In this document: positions 44,773-54,094 of the stretch, one piece after another
Layout of the letters: every line of letters starts with the position of its first letter
Numbering within the stretch: the first letter of the stretch is position 1
NCBI RefSeq assembly: GCF_947495845.1
Contig: NZ_CANMAO010000009.1
Span: 61,173-125,172, forward strand
Reading direction: 5' to 3'
DNA: 64,000 nucleotides
From: an uncultured Endozoicomonas sp.
Lineage (GTDB): Bacteria; Pseudomonadota; Gammaproteobacteria; Pseudomonadales; Endozoicomonadaceae
Position numbers and translations under genes: made by a program
The notes under the pieces: generated by a model
What the model saw: only the letters and a program-made list of their open reading frames with translations
Databases searched by the model: none
What the model was told of the DNA's origin: nothing

Positions 44773-44822
44773 ATGCAAGCTCCCGGAAACAGAATATATG
44801 AATAATCCAACCGGAGATTTGC

Positions 44823-45416
44823 ATGGCTCAGCGCAAGGCCAGTGTTGAAAGAAACACTCTGGAAACACAAATTCGTGTTGCCATCAATCTGGATGGCACG
44901 GGTAAAGCCACCTTCGATACGGGCGTACCCTTTCTGGACCATATGATGGATCAGATTGCCCGTCATGGTTTGATTGATCTGGATATCAAGGCAGTGGGTG
45001 ATAACGAGATCGATGACCACCACACCGTAGAAGATATCGGTATTACCCTTGGGCAGGCATTTGCTAAAGCGGTGGGGGATAAAAAAGGTATCTACCGGTA
45101 CGGTCACGCCTATATTCCCCTCGATGAAGCATTGTCACGAGTGGTGATCGATTTTTCTGGCCGACCAGGATTGGAATACAACATCGACTTCACCCGAGCC
45201 ATGATCGGTCGTTTCGATGTCGATCTGTTTTATGAGTTCTTTCAGGGCTTTGTGAATCATGCGGGTATCACCCTGCACATTGATAACCTTAAAGGCCGCA
45301 ACGCCCATCATCAGATAGAAACCGTCTTCAAGGCTTTTGGTCGAGCCCTGCGCATGGCACTGACTCCGGATCCACGAATGGCCGGACAAATGCCATCCAC
45401 CAAGGGAACGCTCTAG
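44823..45416 (+). CDS. hisB: Imidazoleglycerol-phosphate dehydratase
   Basis: 197 residues, the monofunctional length. It carries the manganese-binding repeats: [16 protein letters not shown] and [17 protein letters not shown], then [15 protein letters not shown] and [20 protein letters not shown]. It performs the sixth step of histidine synthesis. The start is ATG with a GGAG-type site after a short palindromic element. TAG is the stop, one base before hisH. Confidence 0.97.
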   Translation: MAQRKASVERNTLETQIRVAINLDGTGKATFDTGVPFLDHMMDQIARHGLIDLDIKAVGDNEIDDHHTVEDIGITLGQAFAKAVGDKKGIYRYGHAYIPLDEALSRVVIDFSGRPGLEYNIDFTRAMIGRFDVDLFYEFFQGFVNHAGITLHIDNLKGRNAHHQIETVFKAFGRALRMALTPDPRMAGQMPSTKGTL

Positions 45417-45417
45417 C

Positions 45418-46062
45418 ATGCAAACGGTGGCTGTCATTGATTATGGAATGGGTAATCTCCATTCCGTCAGTAAGGCGCTGGAACATGTTGCCGATACTGA
45501 CACCCGAATCATTATCACCTCTAAACCAGAAGACATCCTTGCGGCGGATCGTGTTGTCTTGCCCGGCGTCGGTGCAATCCGTGACTGCATGGCAGAAATT
45601 ATCCGGCACGGGGTTGATGATATTGTCCGGGAAATTATTAATACCCGACCATTGCTGGGTATCTGCGTAGGCATGCAGGTGTTGTTGGACCACAGTGAAG
45701 AGAATGGTGGTGTTGAGTGTCTTGGAATACTGCCTGGCGATGTGAAGCGTTTTGCTAACCCGCTTCAGGATGACGATGGCAATCGCCTGAAAGTCCCTCA
45801 TATGGGCTGGAGCCGGATTCAACAGACAAATCCTTCCCACCCACTCTGGCAAGGGATTGAAGACAATAGCCGTTTTTACTTTGTCCACAGCTATCACGCT
45901 CATGTTGCTGATGCCTCGATGGTGGTTGGGAAAACAGAGTATGGCCTTGAATTTGATGTGGCTCTAAGCCATGAGAATGTATTTGCCGTCCAGTTTCATC
46001 CAGAGAAAAGTGCCGACAGCGGACTCAAGCTTCTCGAAAATTATTTGAAGTGGAAACCATAA
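45418..46062 (+). CDS. hisH: Imidazole glycerol phosphate synthase, glutaminase subunit
   Basis: 214 residues. It has the class-I glutamine amidotransferase triad: nucleophilic Cys in [12 protein letters not shown] (near residue 83), and the His–x–Glu pair in [12 protein letters not shown] near the C terminus. The N terminus is [14 protein letters not shown]. It supplies ammonia to HisF. It follows hisB by one base and precedes hisA by 4, so the genes are co-transcribed. Confidence 0.97.
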   Translation: MQTVAVIDYGMGNLHSVSKALEHVADTDTRIIITSKPEDILAADRVVLPGVGAIRDCMAEIIRHGVDDIVREIINTRPLLGICVGMQVLLDHSEENGGVECLGILPGDVKRFANPLQDDDGNRLKVPHMGWSRIQQTNPSHPLWQGIEDNSRFYFVHSYHAHVADASMVVGKTEYGLEFDVALSHENVFAVQFHPEKSADSGLKLLENYLKWKP

Positions 46063-46066
46063 TAAG

Positions 46067-46795
46067 ATGTTAATCATTCCAGCTATTGATTTGAAAGATG
46101 GTGCCTGTGTCCGTCTGCGTCAGGGTGAGATGGACGATGCTACGGTATTTGGCGATGACCCTGTGGCCATGGCAAGTCGTTGGGTAGACGCTGGATGTCG
46201 TCGATTGCACCTGGTTGATTTGAACGGTGCGTTTGCCGGCAAGCCAGTCAATGCAGAAGCAGTCCGTGGCATTACCAAAAAATACCCTGATTTGCCTGTG
46301 CAGATTGGCGGCGGTATTCGCGATCTGACGACAATAGAAGCTTATCTGGAGTCTGGTGTTTCCTGGGTAATTATTGGAACTAAAGCAGTGACAGATCCGG
46401 ATTTTGTCAAGGAGGCCTGCCGACAGTTTGCTGGTCATGTGATTGTGGGCATCGATGCAAAGAATGGTTTGGTCGCTACCGATGGTTGGGCAAAAGTCAC
46501 CGATGTTGAGGCTGTTTCTTTAGCGAAACAGTTTGAACAGGATGGTGTATCCGCCATTGTTTACACCGATATTGCCCGTGATGGCATGATGCAGGGTGTG
46601 AATGTGGAAGCTACACGACAATTGGCGAACAGTATGTCCATACCCGTTATCGCTTCTGGTGGTATCACTAATATGGATGATATTCGTGCTCTGAAAGCTG
46701 TATCCCATGAAGGCATTGAAGGCGCCATTACTGGCCGTGCAATCTATGAAGGTTCTCTGGATCTTGGAGAAGCTCAGCGTTATTGTCTTCAGTAA
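46067..46795 (+). CDS. hisA: ProFAR isomerase
   Basis: 242 residues of a TIM barrel. Catalytic Asp residues are in [16 protein letters not shown] (near residue 8) and in [16 protein letters not shown] (near residue 168). Also visible are [21 protein letters not shown] and [13 protein letters not shown]. It isomerises the ProFAR intermediate in histidine synthesis. In Pseudomonas hisF follows directly, but here a repeat and a DUF4870 gene lie between. Confidence 0.97.
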   Translation: MLIIPAIDLKDGACVRLRQGEMDDATVFGDDPVAMASRWVDAGCRRLHLVDLNGAFAGKPVNAEAVRGITKKYPDLPVQIGGGIRDLTTIEAYLESGVSWVIIGTKAVTDPDFVKEACRQFAGHVIVGIDAKNGLVATDGWAKVTDVEAVSLAKQFEQDGVSAIVYTDIARDGMMQGVNVEATRQLANSMSIPVIASGGITNMDDIRALKAVSHEGIEGAITGRAIYEGSLDLGEAQRYCLQ

Positions 46796-46799
46796 CGAT

Positions 46800-46927
46800 T
46801 TATACCCGTCGCCTTTCAAGTTGCTACTTTGTTGGCTTCGCTCGCTCACCCCAATCACCTACTATTCGTAGGCTCATGGGGATTCACTCGGTTGCCGCCG
46901 CGTAGCAACTTGAAATCCTTTGGGTAT
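46800..46927. repeat. 128-bp palindromic element after hisA
   Basis: The arms TATACCC…TTTCAAGTTGCTAC (46800–46827) and GTAGCAACTTGAAA…TGGGTATA (to 46927) are inverted repeats of about 27 bp. An inner hairpin is formed by CCCCAATCACCTAC and GTAGGCTCATGGGG. This is the full-length form of the 39-bp element at 44734. It contains no gene of its own, and overlaps the false upstream extension of the DUF4870 frame. Confidence 0.8.
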
Positions 46928-46936
46928 AGAGACCAC

Positions 46937-47326
46937 ATGATGAAAGATTCAGAATTTCCACCAGTTAATAGTCCGAGCATCAATCGGGATGATAAAAACA
47001 TGGCGGTGCTATCGCACCTTCTGCCATTGTTTGGCTTTATGGTGCCTGGACTCAGTATTGTTATTCCCCTGCTTATCTGGCTTTGGAAAAGGGATTCATC
47101 CCCATACATTGAACACCATGCCCGGGAATCTCTGAATTTTCAGATTACTCTTGCTTTACTGATTGCCGTTTGGGTTGCGCTCAAACTAATGTTGGTGGGG
47201 TTATTACTGCTGCCATTAGTTCCGATTATCGCCATTGTAGTGTTGATATTTATGGTGCGAGCTGCCATGAAGGCGGGCAATGGCGAATTTTATCGCTACC
47301 CGATGACGCTGCGGTTGGTTAATTAA
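46937..47326 (+). CDS. DUF4870 small membrane protein inside the his operon
   Basis: 129 residues from the ATG at 46937 (46940 is equally possible); the longer frame from 46829 runs through the palindromic element and is not believed. The DUF4870 pattern is clear: [20 protein letters not shown], a short loop with [20 protein letters not shown], and two further hydrophobic helices. It should have three or four transmembrane segments. The function is unknown. Its stop is 14 bases before hisF, so it is carried in the his transcript. Confidence 0.9.
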   Translation: MMKDSEFPPVNSPSINRDDKNMAVLSHLLPLFGFMVPGLSIVIPLLIWLWKRDSSPYIEHHARESLNFQITLALLIAVWVALKLMLVGLLLLPLVPIIAIVVLIFMVRAAMKAGNGEFYRYPMTLRLVN

Positions 47327-47340
47327 AAGAAGGTGCTGTA

Positions 47341-48114
47341 ATGGGACTGGCTAAAAGAATAATTCCCTGTCTCGATGTCGAAAATGGGCGAGTCGTCAAA
47401 GGCGTTCAGTTTCTGGATATTCGTGATGCCGGTGATCCGGTAGAAGTCGCCCGTCGTTATAATGATGAAGGGGCGGACGAAATCACCTTTCTGGATATTA
47501 CTGCCAGCCACGAAGGAAGAGATACCACGGTTCATACGGTAGAACGAATGGCCAGCGAAGTATTTATCCCTCTCACAGTAGGCGGAGGTATTCGCAAAGT
47601 CGAAGATATTCGCACCATGCTGAATGCTGGAGCCGATAAAGTCGGCATTAACACTGCCGCAGTGTTTAATCCGGACTTTGTTAAAGAAGCTGCGGATCGT
47701 TTTGGTTCTCAATGCATCGTTGTCGCCATTGACGCCAAGAAAGTCAGCCAGCCCGGAGAAAAAGATCGCTGGGAAATCTTTACCCACGGTGGCAGAAAAC
47801 CAACCGGGCTTGATGCCGTTGAATGGGCCATGAAGATGGAAGCCTTTGGTGCAGGTGAACTTTTACTGACCAGCATGGATCAGGATGGTGTTAAAAACGG
47901 CTATGATCTTGGAGTGACCCGGGCCATTTCAGAAGCGACGGGAATTCCGGTAATTGCTTCAGGGGGTGCCGGAAACCTGGATCACCTGGTCGCCGGCGTT
48001 AAAGAAGGAAAGGCCGACGCGGTTCTTGCGGCCAGTATTTTTCATTTTGGGCAGTATTCTATTCCGGAGGCTAAGCAATATATGGCGTCATGTGGAATTG
48101 AAATGAGATTATAA
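47341..48114 (+). CDS. hisF: Imidazole glycerol phosphate synthase, cyclase subunit
   Basis: 257 residues. TIM-barrel enzyme with catalytic Asp in [15 protein letters not shown] (near residue 11) and in [15 protein letters not shown] (near residue 131). [23 protein letters not shown] and [14 protein letters not shown] are also conserved. It joins ammonia from HisH with PRFAR to give imidazole glycerol phosphate and AICAR. AGAAGGTG precedes the ATG. hisI/hisE are not in view. Confidence 0.97.
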   Translation: MGLAKRIIPCLDVENGRVVKGVQFLDIRDAGDPVEVARRYNDEGADEITFLDITASHEGRDTTVHTVERMASEVFIPLTVGGGIRKVEDIRTMLNAGADKVGINTAAVFNPDFVKEAADRFGSQCIVVAIDAKKVSQPGEKDRWEIFTHGGRKPTGLDAVEWAMKMEAFGAGELLLTSMDQDGVKNGYDLGVTRAISEATGIPVIASGGAGNLDHLVAGVKEGKADAVLAASIFHFGQYSIPEAKQYMASCGIEMRL

Positions 48115-48183
48115 TAGTGAGATCAATTTACTGACATATTCTGGGACTGATTAAAGCCACTCGAAGCAGGCGTAGCGATTGTA

Positions 48184-48453
48184 TTAATTGCCGCCGACTC
48201 TTTCAGCAGCGCGTTCCTCTATCTTTCTGACTATTGGGTTCGTATCGTTTGTAGGCAGTGCTGTGAACTGGTGATCTTCAGTCTTGGTTCTTAAACCAAG
48301 ACAAGCAGTTAGACAGCTCGGAATAGATACCTCGAATCCGCAACAAGATACTTTTACGGCTTTCTTTTGCGCATTATTGTCACTCCCGAGCAGGGCGTAG
48401 GTTGAGCCAAAAGTGTTTACTGAGCTTGGATTGTCCACAGAGTAATCCCTCAA
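48184..48453 (-). CDS. Small Cys-rich orphan ORF
   Basis: 89 residues from a TTG at 48453, or about 84 from a GTG at 48438; neither has a strong ribosome-binding site. It contains VSCCGFEVSIPSCLTACLGL, a hydrophobic cysteine cluster that could be a lipid-modified or membrane-associating segment, followed by a charged tail. No family is recognised. It lies between hisF and the AhpA-like gene, and the weak start keeps confidence low. Confidence 0.35.
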   Translation of the reverse strand: MRDYSVDNPSSVNTFGSTYALLGSDNNAQKKAVKVSCCGFEVSIPSCLTACLGLRTKTEDHQFTALPTNDTNPIVRKIEERAAERVGGN

Positions 48454-48520
48454 CTATTCAGAGAAGTGACTCTAGACCATTTATCTTCGTTTTGTTGGTA
48501 ATGTGAGAATAGTTTCTCGA

Positions 48521-49810
48521 TTATGAAAGCTGCAGCGTTCTGGCTATTTCGTGAATACGATTACGAAGTACATCAATATCATCGCTTTTAATTCCTTTAA
48601 TACGAACAACTTCGTTATCCAGTGCTTCAAAATCTGGCAGCTCTGAGGGTAACCAACTGACTACTGAGCGCACCATATAAATACCGTTCATCTCTGGTTG
48701 GTTCGCCAGAGTTAATGCTTCACTTGCTGCACTCTCTTCAAGCGCCGGATGCTGCTCTTCCGGAAACTCCGATTGTTGCTCACTGATGCTGATACCTATA
48801 CCCAGTTGTGTGCTGGCGATATTCACTTTGCCCGCGATCTCTACCAGGGCTTCAATCATCAAACTGCAAAACAAAGCGTCAGAGGTGAATTTTGGGCTTT
48901 GATTGCTGGAAAACCTTAGGTAGGCGTTGCCTTCTGGTGTGTAAGTAACTTCACCCCCGTACAGTTTTGCCGACTCGCGGATAATTTCACTATAGCTCCA
49001 CAGAATACCCTGAAGTTCTCTGGGGGCCAGCAGTTGTTGTAAGCGACCAAGGTTTTTTACTTTGATGGCAACGATTACAGAGGTTTCCGGGGCGTCTTCA
49101 GTTTCCTCTGGCTCAACGGTTCTCTTCTCCAGCAGTTTTTGTTCTACAAAGGCAGATAATCGGGCAATCTCACCCTTTACTTCAGGCGTGGTGGCATCAC
49201 CTGGCATCATGGATCTCAGCTGTCGCTCGATAATGCCAAGCTCTGTAGCCATGCCGGAACCGTAAAGGTGAAGTACAATCAGGCCAACCATCAAGACCAG
49301 TAAACTAATGGCGGCAATAATTAACAGTGCATCTTTCGGTTTCTGGCTTAATAGTTCGTTGTTCAGAGACAGGCGAGCATAACCGGCAATCACATCCTGA
49401 TAATGAATGGGTGACGAATACGACGGATTGTCACTATCTGTCTCCCCGCTGTTGGAGCTGGCGCTGGCAATTCGCTGATTATCAATACTGTAGATGCTGG
49501 CATCCGTTACATAAGGGTTTTGCACCAGCTGCCGGAGTAAAACATTCAGGCTCAGCCGATCACCGGTGACCAGCATATCGGTTGCAGCGCTGGCGGTTTG
49601 AGCGCTGAGTAATTGACCGATGCTATCGGCTTGATGACGGCTGGCCGAATCAACCTCGTTGTTGATGACCAATGACATGCCCAGCGCCAGAAGGGTCAGC
49701 ATCACGCCAAAAATCACCATCAGTTGAGTACGGATGGAAAACCGGGACGAAAAGTGCGAAATCAGTCCGGGCGTGAGAGTGCGCTTTTTCAACAGAAAGC
49801 TCCTGAGCAA
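48521..49810 (-). CDS. AhpA/YtjB (Smp)-like membrane protein with degenerate cyclase-like domain
   Basis: 429 residues. Two transmembrane helices (about 30–50 and 161–181) flank a periplasmic domain like that of YtjB/Smp, a gene next to serB in other gammaproteobacteria, as here. The C-terminal part (about 244–360) follows the outline of a class III nucleotidyl cyclase domain: SVIVAIKVKNLGRLQQLL, PRELQGILWSYSEII, AKLYGGEVTYTPEGNAYLRF. The metal-binding Asp residues are missing (KVKN for D-I-x-G, EGNA for GDA), so catalysis is unlikely. It is divergent from serB with a spacer of about 90 bases. Confidence 0.75.
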   Translation of the reverse strand: MLRSFLLKKRTLTPGLISHFSSRFSIRTQLMVIFGVMLTLLALGMSLVINNEVDSASRHQADSIGQLLSAQTASAATDMLVTGDRLSLNVLLRQLVQNPYVTDASIYSIDNQRIASASSNSGETDSDNPSYSSPIHYQDVIAGYARLSLNNELLSQKPKDALLIIAAISLLVLMVGLIVLHLYGSGMATELGIIERQLRSMMPGDATTPEVKGEIARLSAFVEQKLLEKRTVEPEETEDAPETSVIVAIKVKNLGRLQQLLAPRELQGILWSYSEIIRESAKLYGGEVTYTPEGNAYLRFSSNQSPKFTSDALFCSLMIEALVEIAGKVNIASTQLGIGISISEQQSEFPEEQHPALEESAASEALTLANQPEMNGIYMVRSVVSWLPSELPDFEALDNEVVRIKGIKSDDIDVLRNRIHEIARTLQLS

Positions 49811-49903
49811 ATGGTCAACTGCTTATCCTATCAAAACTTCAGTTTGATCCACATCGGTATGTTAGACTGTGCGCCTGAATCGACCTGAGAGTTGGACTGT
49901 CCA

Positions 49904-51133
49904 GTGAGTGAAATAATCTTAATTAATGTAACTGGCCGGGATAAGCCGGGGCTTACCTCATCCATTACATCCATCATGGCGGATTATGGTCTTGAGATTT
50001 TGGATATAGGCCAGTCGGTTATCCACGACACCCTGACTTGGGGAACCTTGGTTCGCCTACCAGATTCAGGGCAGAACTCCGCGGCGGTTCTAAAAGATTT
50101 GCTGTTTCATTTTCATGAGCGCGATTTGCAGTTCAGTTATCAGCCCGTCTCCCAGAACGACTACGAACACTGGGTGTCCGAACAGGGCAAGAACCGATAT
50201 ATCCTGACGTTGCTATCCCGAAATGTGACGGCAGAGCAAATTGCCCGAGTATCCGGTATTACGTCTGCTCACGGTCTCAATATTGATCATATCTCCCGCC
50301 TGTCTGGTCGTCGCTCATTGTTGGAAGGTGAAAACGAGACTGGTCGCACATCTTGTCTGGAATTTTCTGTTCGAGGCACTTCACCGGATCTGGATAAACT
50401 GCGATCAGATTTTTTGAACCTGACGGCGGACTTGGATGCCGATGTTGCGTTTCAGGAAGACAGCATCTTTCGTCGAAATAGACGACTTGTTGTGTTTGAT
50501 ATGGATTCAACCCTAATAGAAGCTGAAGTGATCGATCTGTTAGCAGAAGCGGCGGGCGTCGGCGATAAAGTCGCGGAAATTACCGAGCGCGCCATGCAGG
50601 GTGAACTGGATTTTAATGAGAGCTTCCGTGAACGCCTTGCCATGCTGAAAGGGCTGGATGAGTCCGTACTCGAAGGCATTGCCAACGAGTTAAAACTGAC
50701 AGAAGGTGCCGCAGAACTGATATCAACTTTGCGTTCACTGGGCTATCGCACTGCCATTCTTTCTGGTGGCTTTACTTATTTTGCCCGTTATCTTCAGAAC
50801 AAGCTGGGCATCGATTTTGTTCATGCTAATGAACTGGAAATCCGCGATGGTAAAGTGACCGGCCAGGTGATGGGACAGATAGTTAATGGTGATAGAAAAG
50901 CGGAGCTGTTAAAGCAAATTGCCTCTGAACAAGGCATTTCTTTAAATCAGACCATTGCCGTGGGTGATGGGGCTAACGATCTGCCAATGTTGAGTGTTGC
51001 CGGTCTTGGTGTGGCATTCAGAGCCAAACCGCTGGTGAAACAGAGTGCACGACAATCGATTTCTACTCTGGGACTGGATAGTATTTTGTACCTGCTGGGT
51101 TTCAGTGAAAAGGATCTTCAATCGTTAACATGA
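49904..51133 (+). CDS. serB: Phosphoserine phosphatase
   Basis: 409 residues from the GTG at 49904 (MSEIILINVTGRDKPG); a TTG at 49892 is possible. Two ACT-like domains at the N terminus (INVTGRDKPGLTSSITSI and a second near RYILTLLSRN) precede the HAD phosphatase with the nucleophile motif VVFDMDSTLIEAEVID (near residue 190), LSGGFTYFARYL and VGDGANDLPML. It makes serine from phosphoserine. This two-ACT form is the Pseudomonas type. It lies 13 bases upstream of the ynjB-like gene. Confidence 0.96.
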   Translation: MSEIILINVTGRDKPGLTSSITSIMADYGLEILDIGQSVIHDTLTWGTLVRLPDSGQNSAAVLKDLLFHFHERDLQFSYQPVSQNDYEHWVSEQGKNRYILTLLSRNVTAEQIARVSGITSAHGLNIDHISRLSGRRSLLEGENETGRTSCLEFSVRGTSPDLDKLRSDFLNLTADLDADVAFQEDSIFRRNRRLVVFDMDSTLIEAEVIDLLAEAAGVGDKVAEITERAMQGELDFNESFRERLAMLKGLDESVLEGIANELKLTEGAAELISTLRSLGYRTAILSGGFTYFARYLQNKLGIDFVHANELEIRDGKVTGQVMGQIVNGDRKAELLKQIASEQGISLNQTIAVGDGANDLPMLSVAGLGVAFRAKPLVKQSARQSISTLGLDSILYLLGFSEKDLQSLT

Positions 51134-51146
51134 GACGAGAAGAAAA

Positions 51147-52358
51147 ATGATAAGAATACAACGATGGATTAATAAGGTGGCGCTGGCTGCCATGGTTGCT
51201 TTGGCACCAGCCCTTTCTTTGGCTGACAGTACACAGTGGCAACAGGTGACTGATAAAGCCCGCGGGCAGACGGTTTATTTCAATGCCTGGGGTGGTAGCG
51301 AACAGATCAATGACTATATCGATTGGGCGGCCAAAGAAGTAGAAAAGCGATATGGCGTAATGCTGAAACACGTCAAAGTGACGGATACTGCCAATGTGGT
51401 TAGTCGGGTTCTGGCGGAAAAATCTGCAGGCCGTACGGATAAAGGGACTGTTGATCTGGTTTGGATCAATGGAGAAAACTTCCGTTCGATGAAGCACAAT
51501 GGTTTGCTTTACGGTCCTTTTGTCACTGATTTGCCGTCGTTTAACGGTATTGACCCTGTTAAGAAACCAACCACGGTGGTGGATTTTGGAGAACCGGTGG
51601 ATGGACTGGAAGCACCATGGGGAATGGCGCAGCTGGTCTTTATGTATGACACTGATCGTTTAGATGCGCCGCCAGCGAATGCCGAAGAACTTCTGGCTTT
51701 TGCTCGGAAGCATCAAGGTCGTGTGACGTACCCTCTGCTACCGGATTTTATTGGTACCACTTTTCTCAAGCAGTTACTGAGTGAGTTATCCACACAATCG
51801 GACGTTCTGCAGAAACCAGTGGAAAACGCTGACTTCGATAAAGTTACTGAGCCATTGTGGCGTTATCTGGATGAGATTCATCCTTTGCTGTGGCGTAAAG
51901 GTGAAACCTTCCCGGCAAACAACCTTGCATTAACACCGTTGCTGGACGACGGTGAAATTCTCCTGTCGATGACGTTTAATCCTTCTTATGCAAGCTCTGC
52001 TATTGCCAGTGGTGAACTGCCGGAAACGGTAAGAACGTATGTTCACAAAACCGGAACTCTGGGGAATACCCATTTTCTGGCCATTCCCTTTAACAGCAGT
52101 GCCAGTGAAGGGGCTCAGGTAGTGATCAATTTCCTGATGTCACCGGAAGCTCAGGCTCATAAAGCCAATCCGGATGTCTGGGGAGACCCAACAGTATTAA
52201 CCATGTCCAGCTTGAACAGTATGGACCAGAAACGATTTGCAGAACTGCCGCTTGGGCCTGCAACACTGTCTGCTGAAGGCTTGGGAGCTACACTGCCTGA
52301 GCCGCACAGTTCATGGGTGTCAGCGCTTGAGAAAGAGTGGGTTAAAAGATACCGGTAG
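51147..52358 (+). CDS. ynjB: YnjB-like ABC transporter substrate-binding protein
   Basis: 403 residues with a signal peptide (about 1–26, cleavage after SLADS). It is a type-II periplasmic binding protein: VYFNAWGGSEQINDYIDWAA, ADGTVDLVWINGENF-like segment, LLPDFIGTTFLKQLL and the C-terminal PLGPATLSAEGLGATLPEPHS, which is typical of YnjB. The YnjBCD system is related to thiamine and sulfate transporters, but its substrate has not been established. The stop overlaps the permease start by one base. Confidence 0.85.
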   Translation: MIRIQRWINKVALAAMVALAPALSLADSTQWQQVTDKARGQTVYFNAWGGSEQINDYIDWAAKEVEKRYGVMLKHVKVTDTANVVSRVLAEKSAGRTDKGTVDLVWINGENFRSMKHNGLLYGPFVTDLPSFNGIDPVKKPTTVVDFGEPVDGLEAPWGMAQLVFMYDTDRLDAPPANAEELLAFARKHQGRVTYPLLPDFIGTTFLKQLLSELSTQSDVLQKPVENADFDKVTEPLWRYLDEIHPLLWRKGETFPANNLALTPLLDDGEILLSMTFNPSYASSAIASGELPETVRTYVHKTGTLGNTHFLAIPFNSSASEGAQVVINFLMSPEAQAHKANPDVWGDPTVLTMSSLNSMDQKRFAELPLGPATLSAEGLGATLPEPHSSWVSALEKEWVKRYR

Positions 52359-54094
52359 TGACCGTCGTTAAATACTTCTCGAGCCGTTTATCTCCATCTG
52401 CGTTTCTGGCAGTGGGATTAACGGTTCTTTTTCTTTTGCCAGTGTTGTCGGGTGTCGTCAGTGTTGTTTTGCCGGCATTTAATATTATGCCGGCTCTTGG
52501 GTTTACAAACTTCAGTGTCGCCCCTTGGCTAAACCTTCTAGTGACACCAAAGTTATCAGAAATGCTGTTTCTGACCCTTGGCACTTCTGTCTTTTCTACG
52601 CTCTTGTCTTTGTTGCTGGCTTTGGGTGCAGTCAGCGCGTTATGGGGAACGCCGCTCTGGCGTAGGCTTCAGCACTGGTTATCGCCGGTCATGGCGGTTC
52701 CCCACGTTGCGCTTGCATTTGGCATTGCCTTTATCTTAATGCCCAGTGGCTTGTTTACCCGACTGATTGCGCTATTGGCTGATTGGGAGTTACCGCCAGA
52801 TTGGCAAACAGTGAATGATGCTTTTGGGCTGAGCATGATCTTGCTTCTGGTTATCAAGGAAACGCCCTTCTTGATTCTGATGTTGCTAACGGCGTTGGTG
52901 CAGGTGCCGGTTTCCGGAACCCTGAAGCTAGGAGCCAGCCTTGGTTTTCAGCCAATGACCGTTTGGGTGAAGTTGATCTGGCCTCAGTTGTATCCAATGA
53001 TTCGCTTGCCCGTGTATACCGTTCTGGCATTCTCTATTTCGGTTGTGGATATTGCGTTGATTCTTGGCCCAACAAATCCTCCAACCTTTGCTGTGCAAAT
53101 TCTTCAGTGGATTCAAGATCCTGATCTCTCCAGCCGGCTGCTGGCTGCGGCTGGAAGCTTACTGCTTCTGATGCTGGTGGCGCTTTGTATTGGCGCATTC
53201 TATTTGATTGAAATCATCGCGAAACGAAGTTCACGACACTGGCTGACGAATGGTGATCGTGGGCGGTTTTCTGGTGTATCAATGACACTATTCAGAGCTA
53301 TCTGGAAGAGTGTTCTGCTTGTATTTTCTCTAAGTGCGATCACCTTACTGATATGGTCATTTGTCTGGCGATGGCGTTTTCCTTCTCTTTGGCCTGATTG
53401 GTCATTAAGGAGTTGGGAAAGAGCGTGGAATGGTTTGATTGAGCCCGTTGTGAACTCCCTGAAAGTTGGGCTGGCAGCGTCTGTGCTGGCTACCGTGTTC
53501 GCTGTTGTGCTGTTGGAACTGATTAATCTGCAAAGGAGAAAACACCAGGGGCTGGGGAAAAGGCTGACACTATTTTCCAGCCTTGCCATGTATGCGCCGT
53601 TGTTGTTACCGCAGATGACGTTCTTGTTTGGTATCCAGATTTTACTGCTTGAATATCAGCTGGAAGGATACTGGTCTACTGTCGTTGGTGTGCATCTGTT
53701 GTTTGTATTGCCTTATTGTTTTCTCAGCCTTTCTGGCCCATGGCGTTATTATGATCAACGGCAGAGTCTTCAGGGGTTGCTGCTTTCTCAGTCGCGGCTG
53801 AAAACATTTTTTCAGATAAAACTGATGATGCTGTGGCGTCCATTGATGGCATCTATTGCACTGGGTTTTGCCGTGAGCATTGCCCAGTATCTACCAACAT
53901 TGTTTGCCAGTGCCGGAAGAATTGAAACGGTAACCACTGAAGCGGTTGGTCTGGTTTCTGGGGGGAATCGTCGTTTAATCGGTGTTTATGGGCTGGTTCA
54001 GATGATTTTGCCATTCCTTGCCTACGCAGTGGCGTTTCTATTGAGCAACTGGACTGTGAAGAATGGACGAATTGCAGGGAGAATGAACCGTTGA
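52358..54094 (+). CDS. ynjC: YnjC-like fused ABC permease
   Basis: 578 residues from a GTG that overlaps the ynjB stop. Two permease halves are fused, each with six or so helices. The binding-protein-dependent transport motif region is seen in the first half (LKLGASLGFQPMTVWVKLIW) and a degenerate form in the second (LLLSQSRLKTFFQIKLMML). The two-in-one layout matches YnjC (and ThiP-like permeases). The stop overlaps the ATPase start by 4 bases. Confidence 0.85.
   Translation: MTVVKYFSSRLSPSAFLAVGLTVLFLLPVLSGVVSVVLPAFNIMPALGFTNFSVAPWLNLLVTPKLSEMLFLTLGTSVFSTLLSLLLALGAVSALWGTPLWRRLQHWLSPVMAVPHVALAFGIAFILMPSGLFTRLIALLADWELPPDWQTVNDAFGLSMILLLVIKETPFLILMLLTALVQVPVSGTLKLGASLGFQPMTVWVKLIWPQLYPMIRLPVYTVLAFSISVVDIALILGPTNPPTFAVQILQWIQDPDLSSRLLAAAGSLLLLMLVALCIGAFYLIEIIAKRSSRHWLTNGDRGRFSGVSMTLFRAIWKSVLLVFSLSAITLLIWSFVWRWRFPSLWPDWSLRSWERAWNGLIEPVVNSLKVGLAASVLATVFAVVLLELINLQRRKHQGLGKRLTLFSSLAMYAPLLLPQMTFLFGIQILLLEYQLEGYWSTVVGVHLLFVLPYCFLSLSGPWRYYDQRQSLQGLLLSQSRLKTFFQIKLMMLWRPLMASIALGFAVSIAQYLPTLFASAGRIETVTTEAVGLVSGGNRRLIGVYGLVQMILPFLAYAVAFLLSNWTVKNGRIAGRMNR

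Noticed and set aside
46829..46936. Upstream extension of the DUF4870 frame
   Set aside because: It runs through the palindromic element at 46800–46927; DUF4870 similarity starts only at about 46960.
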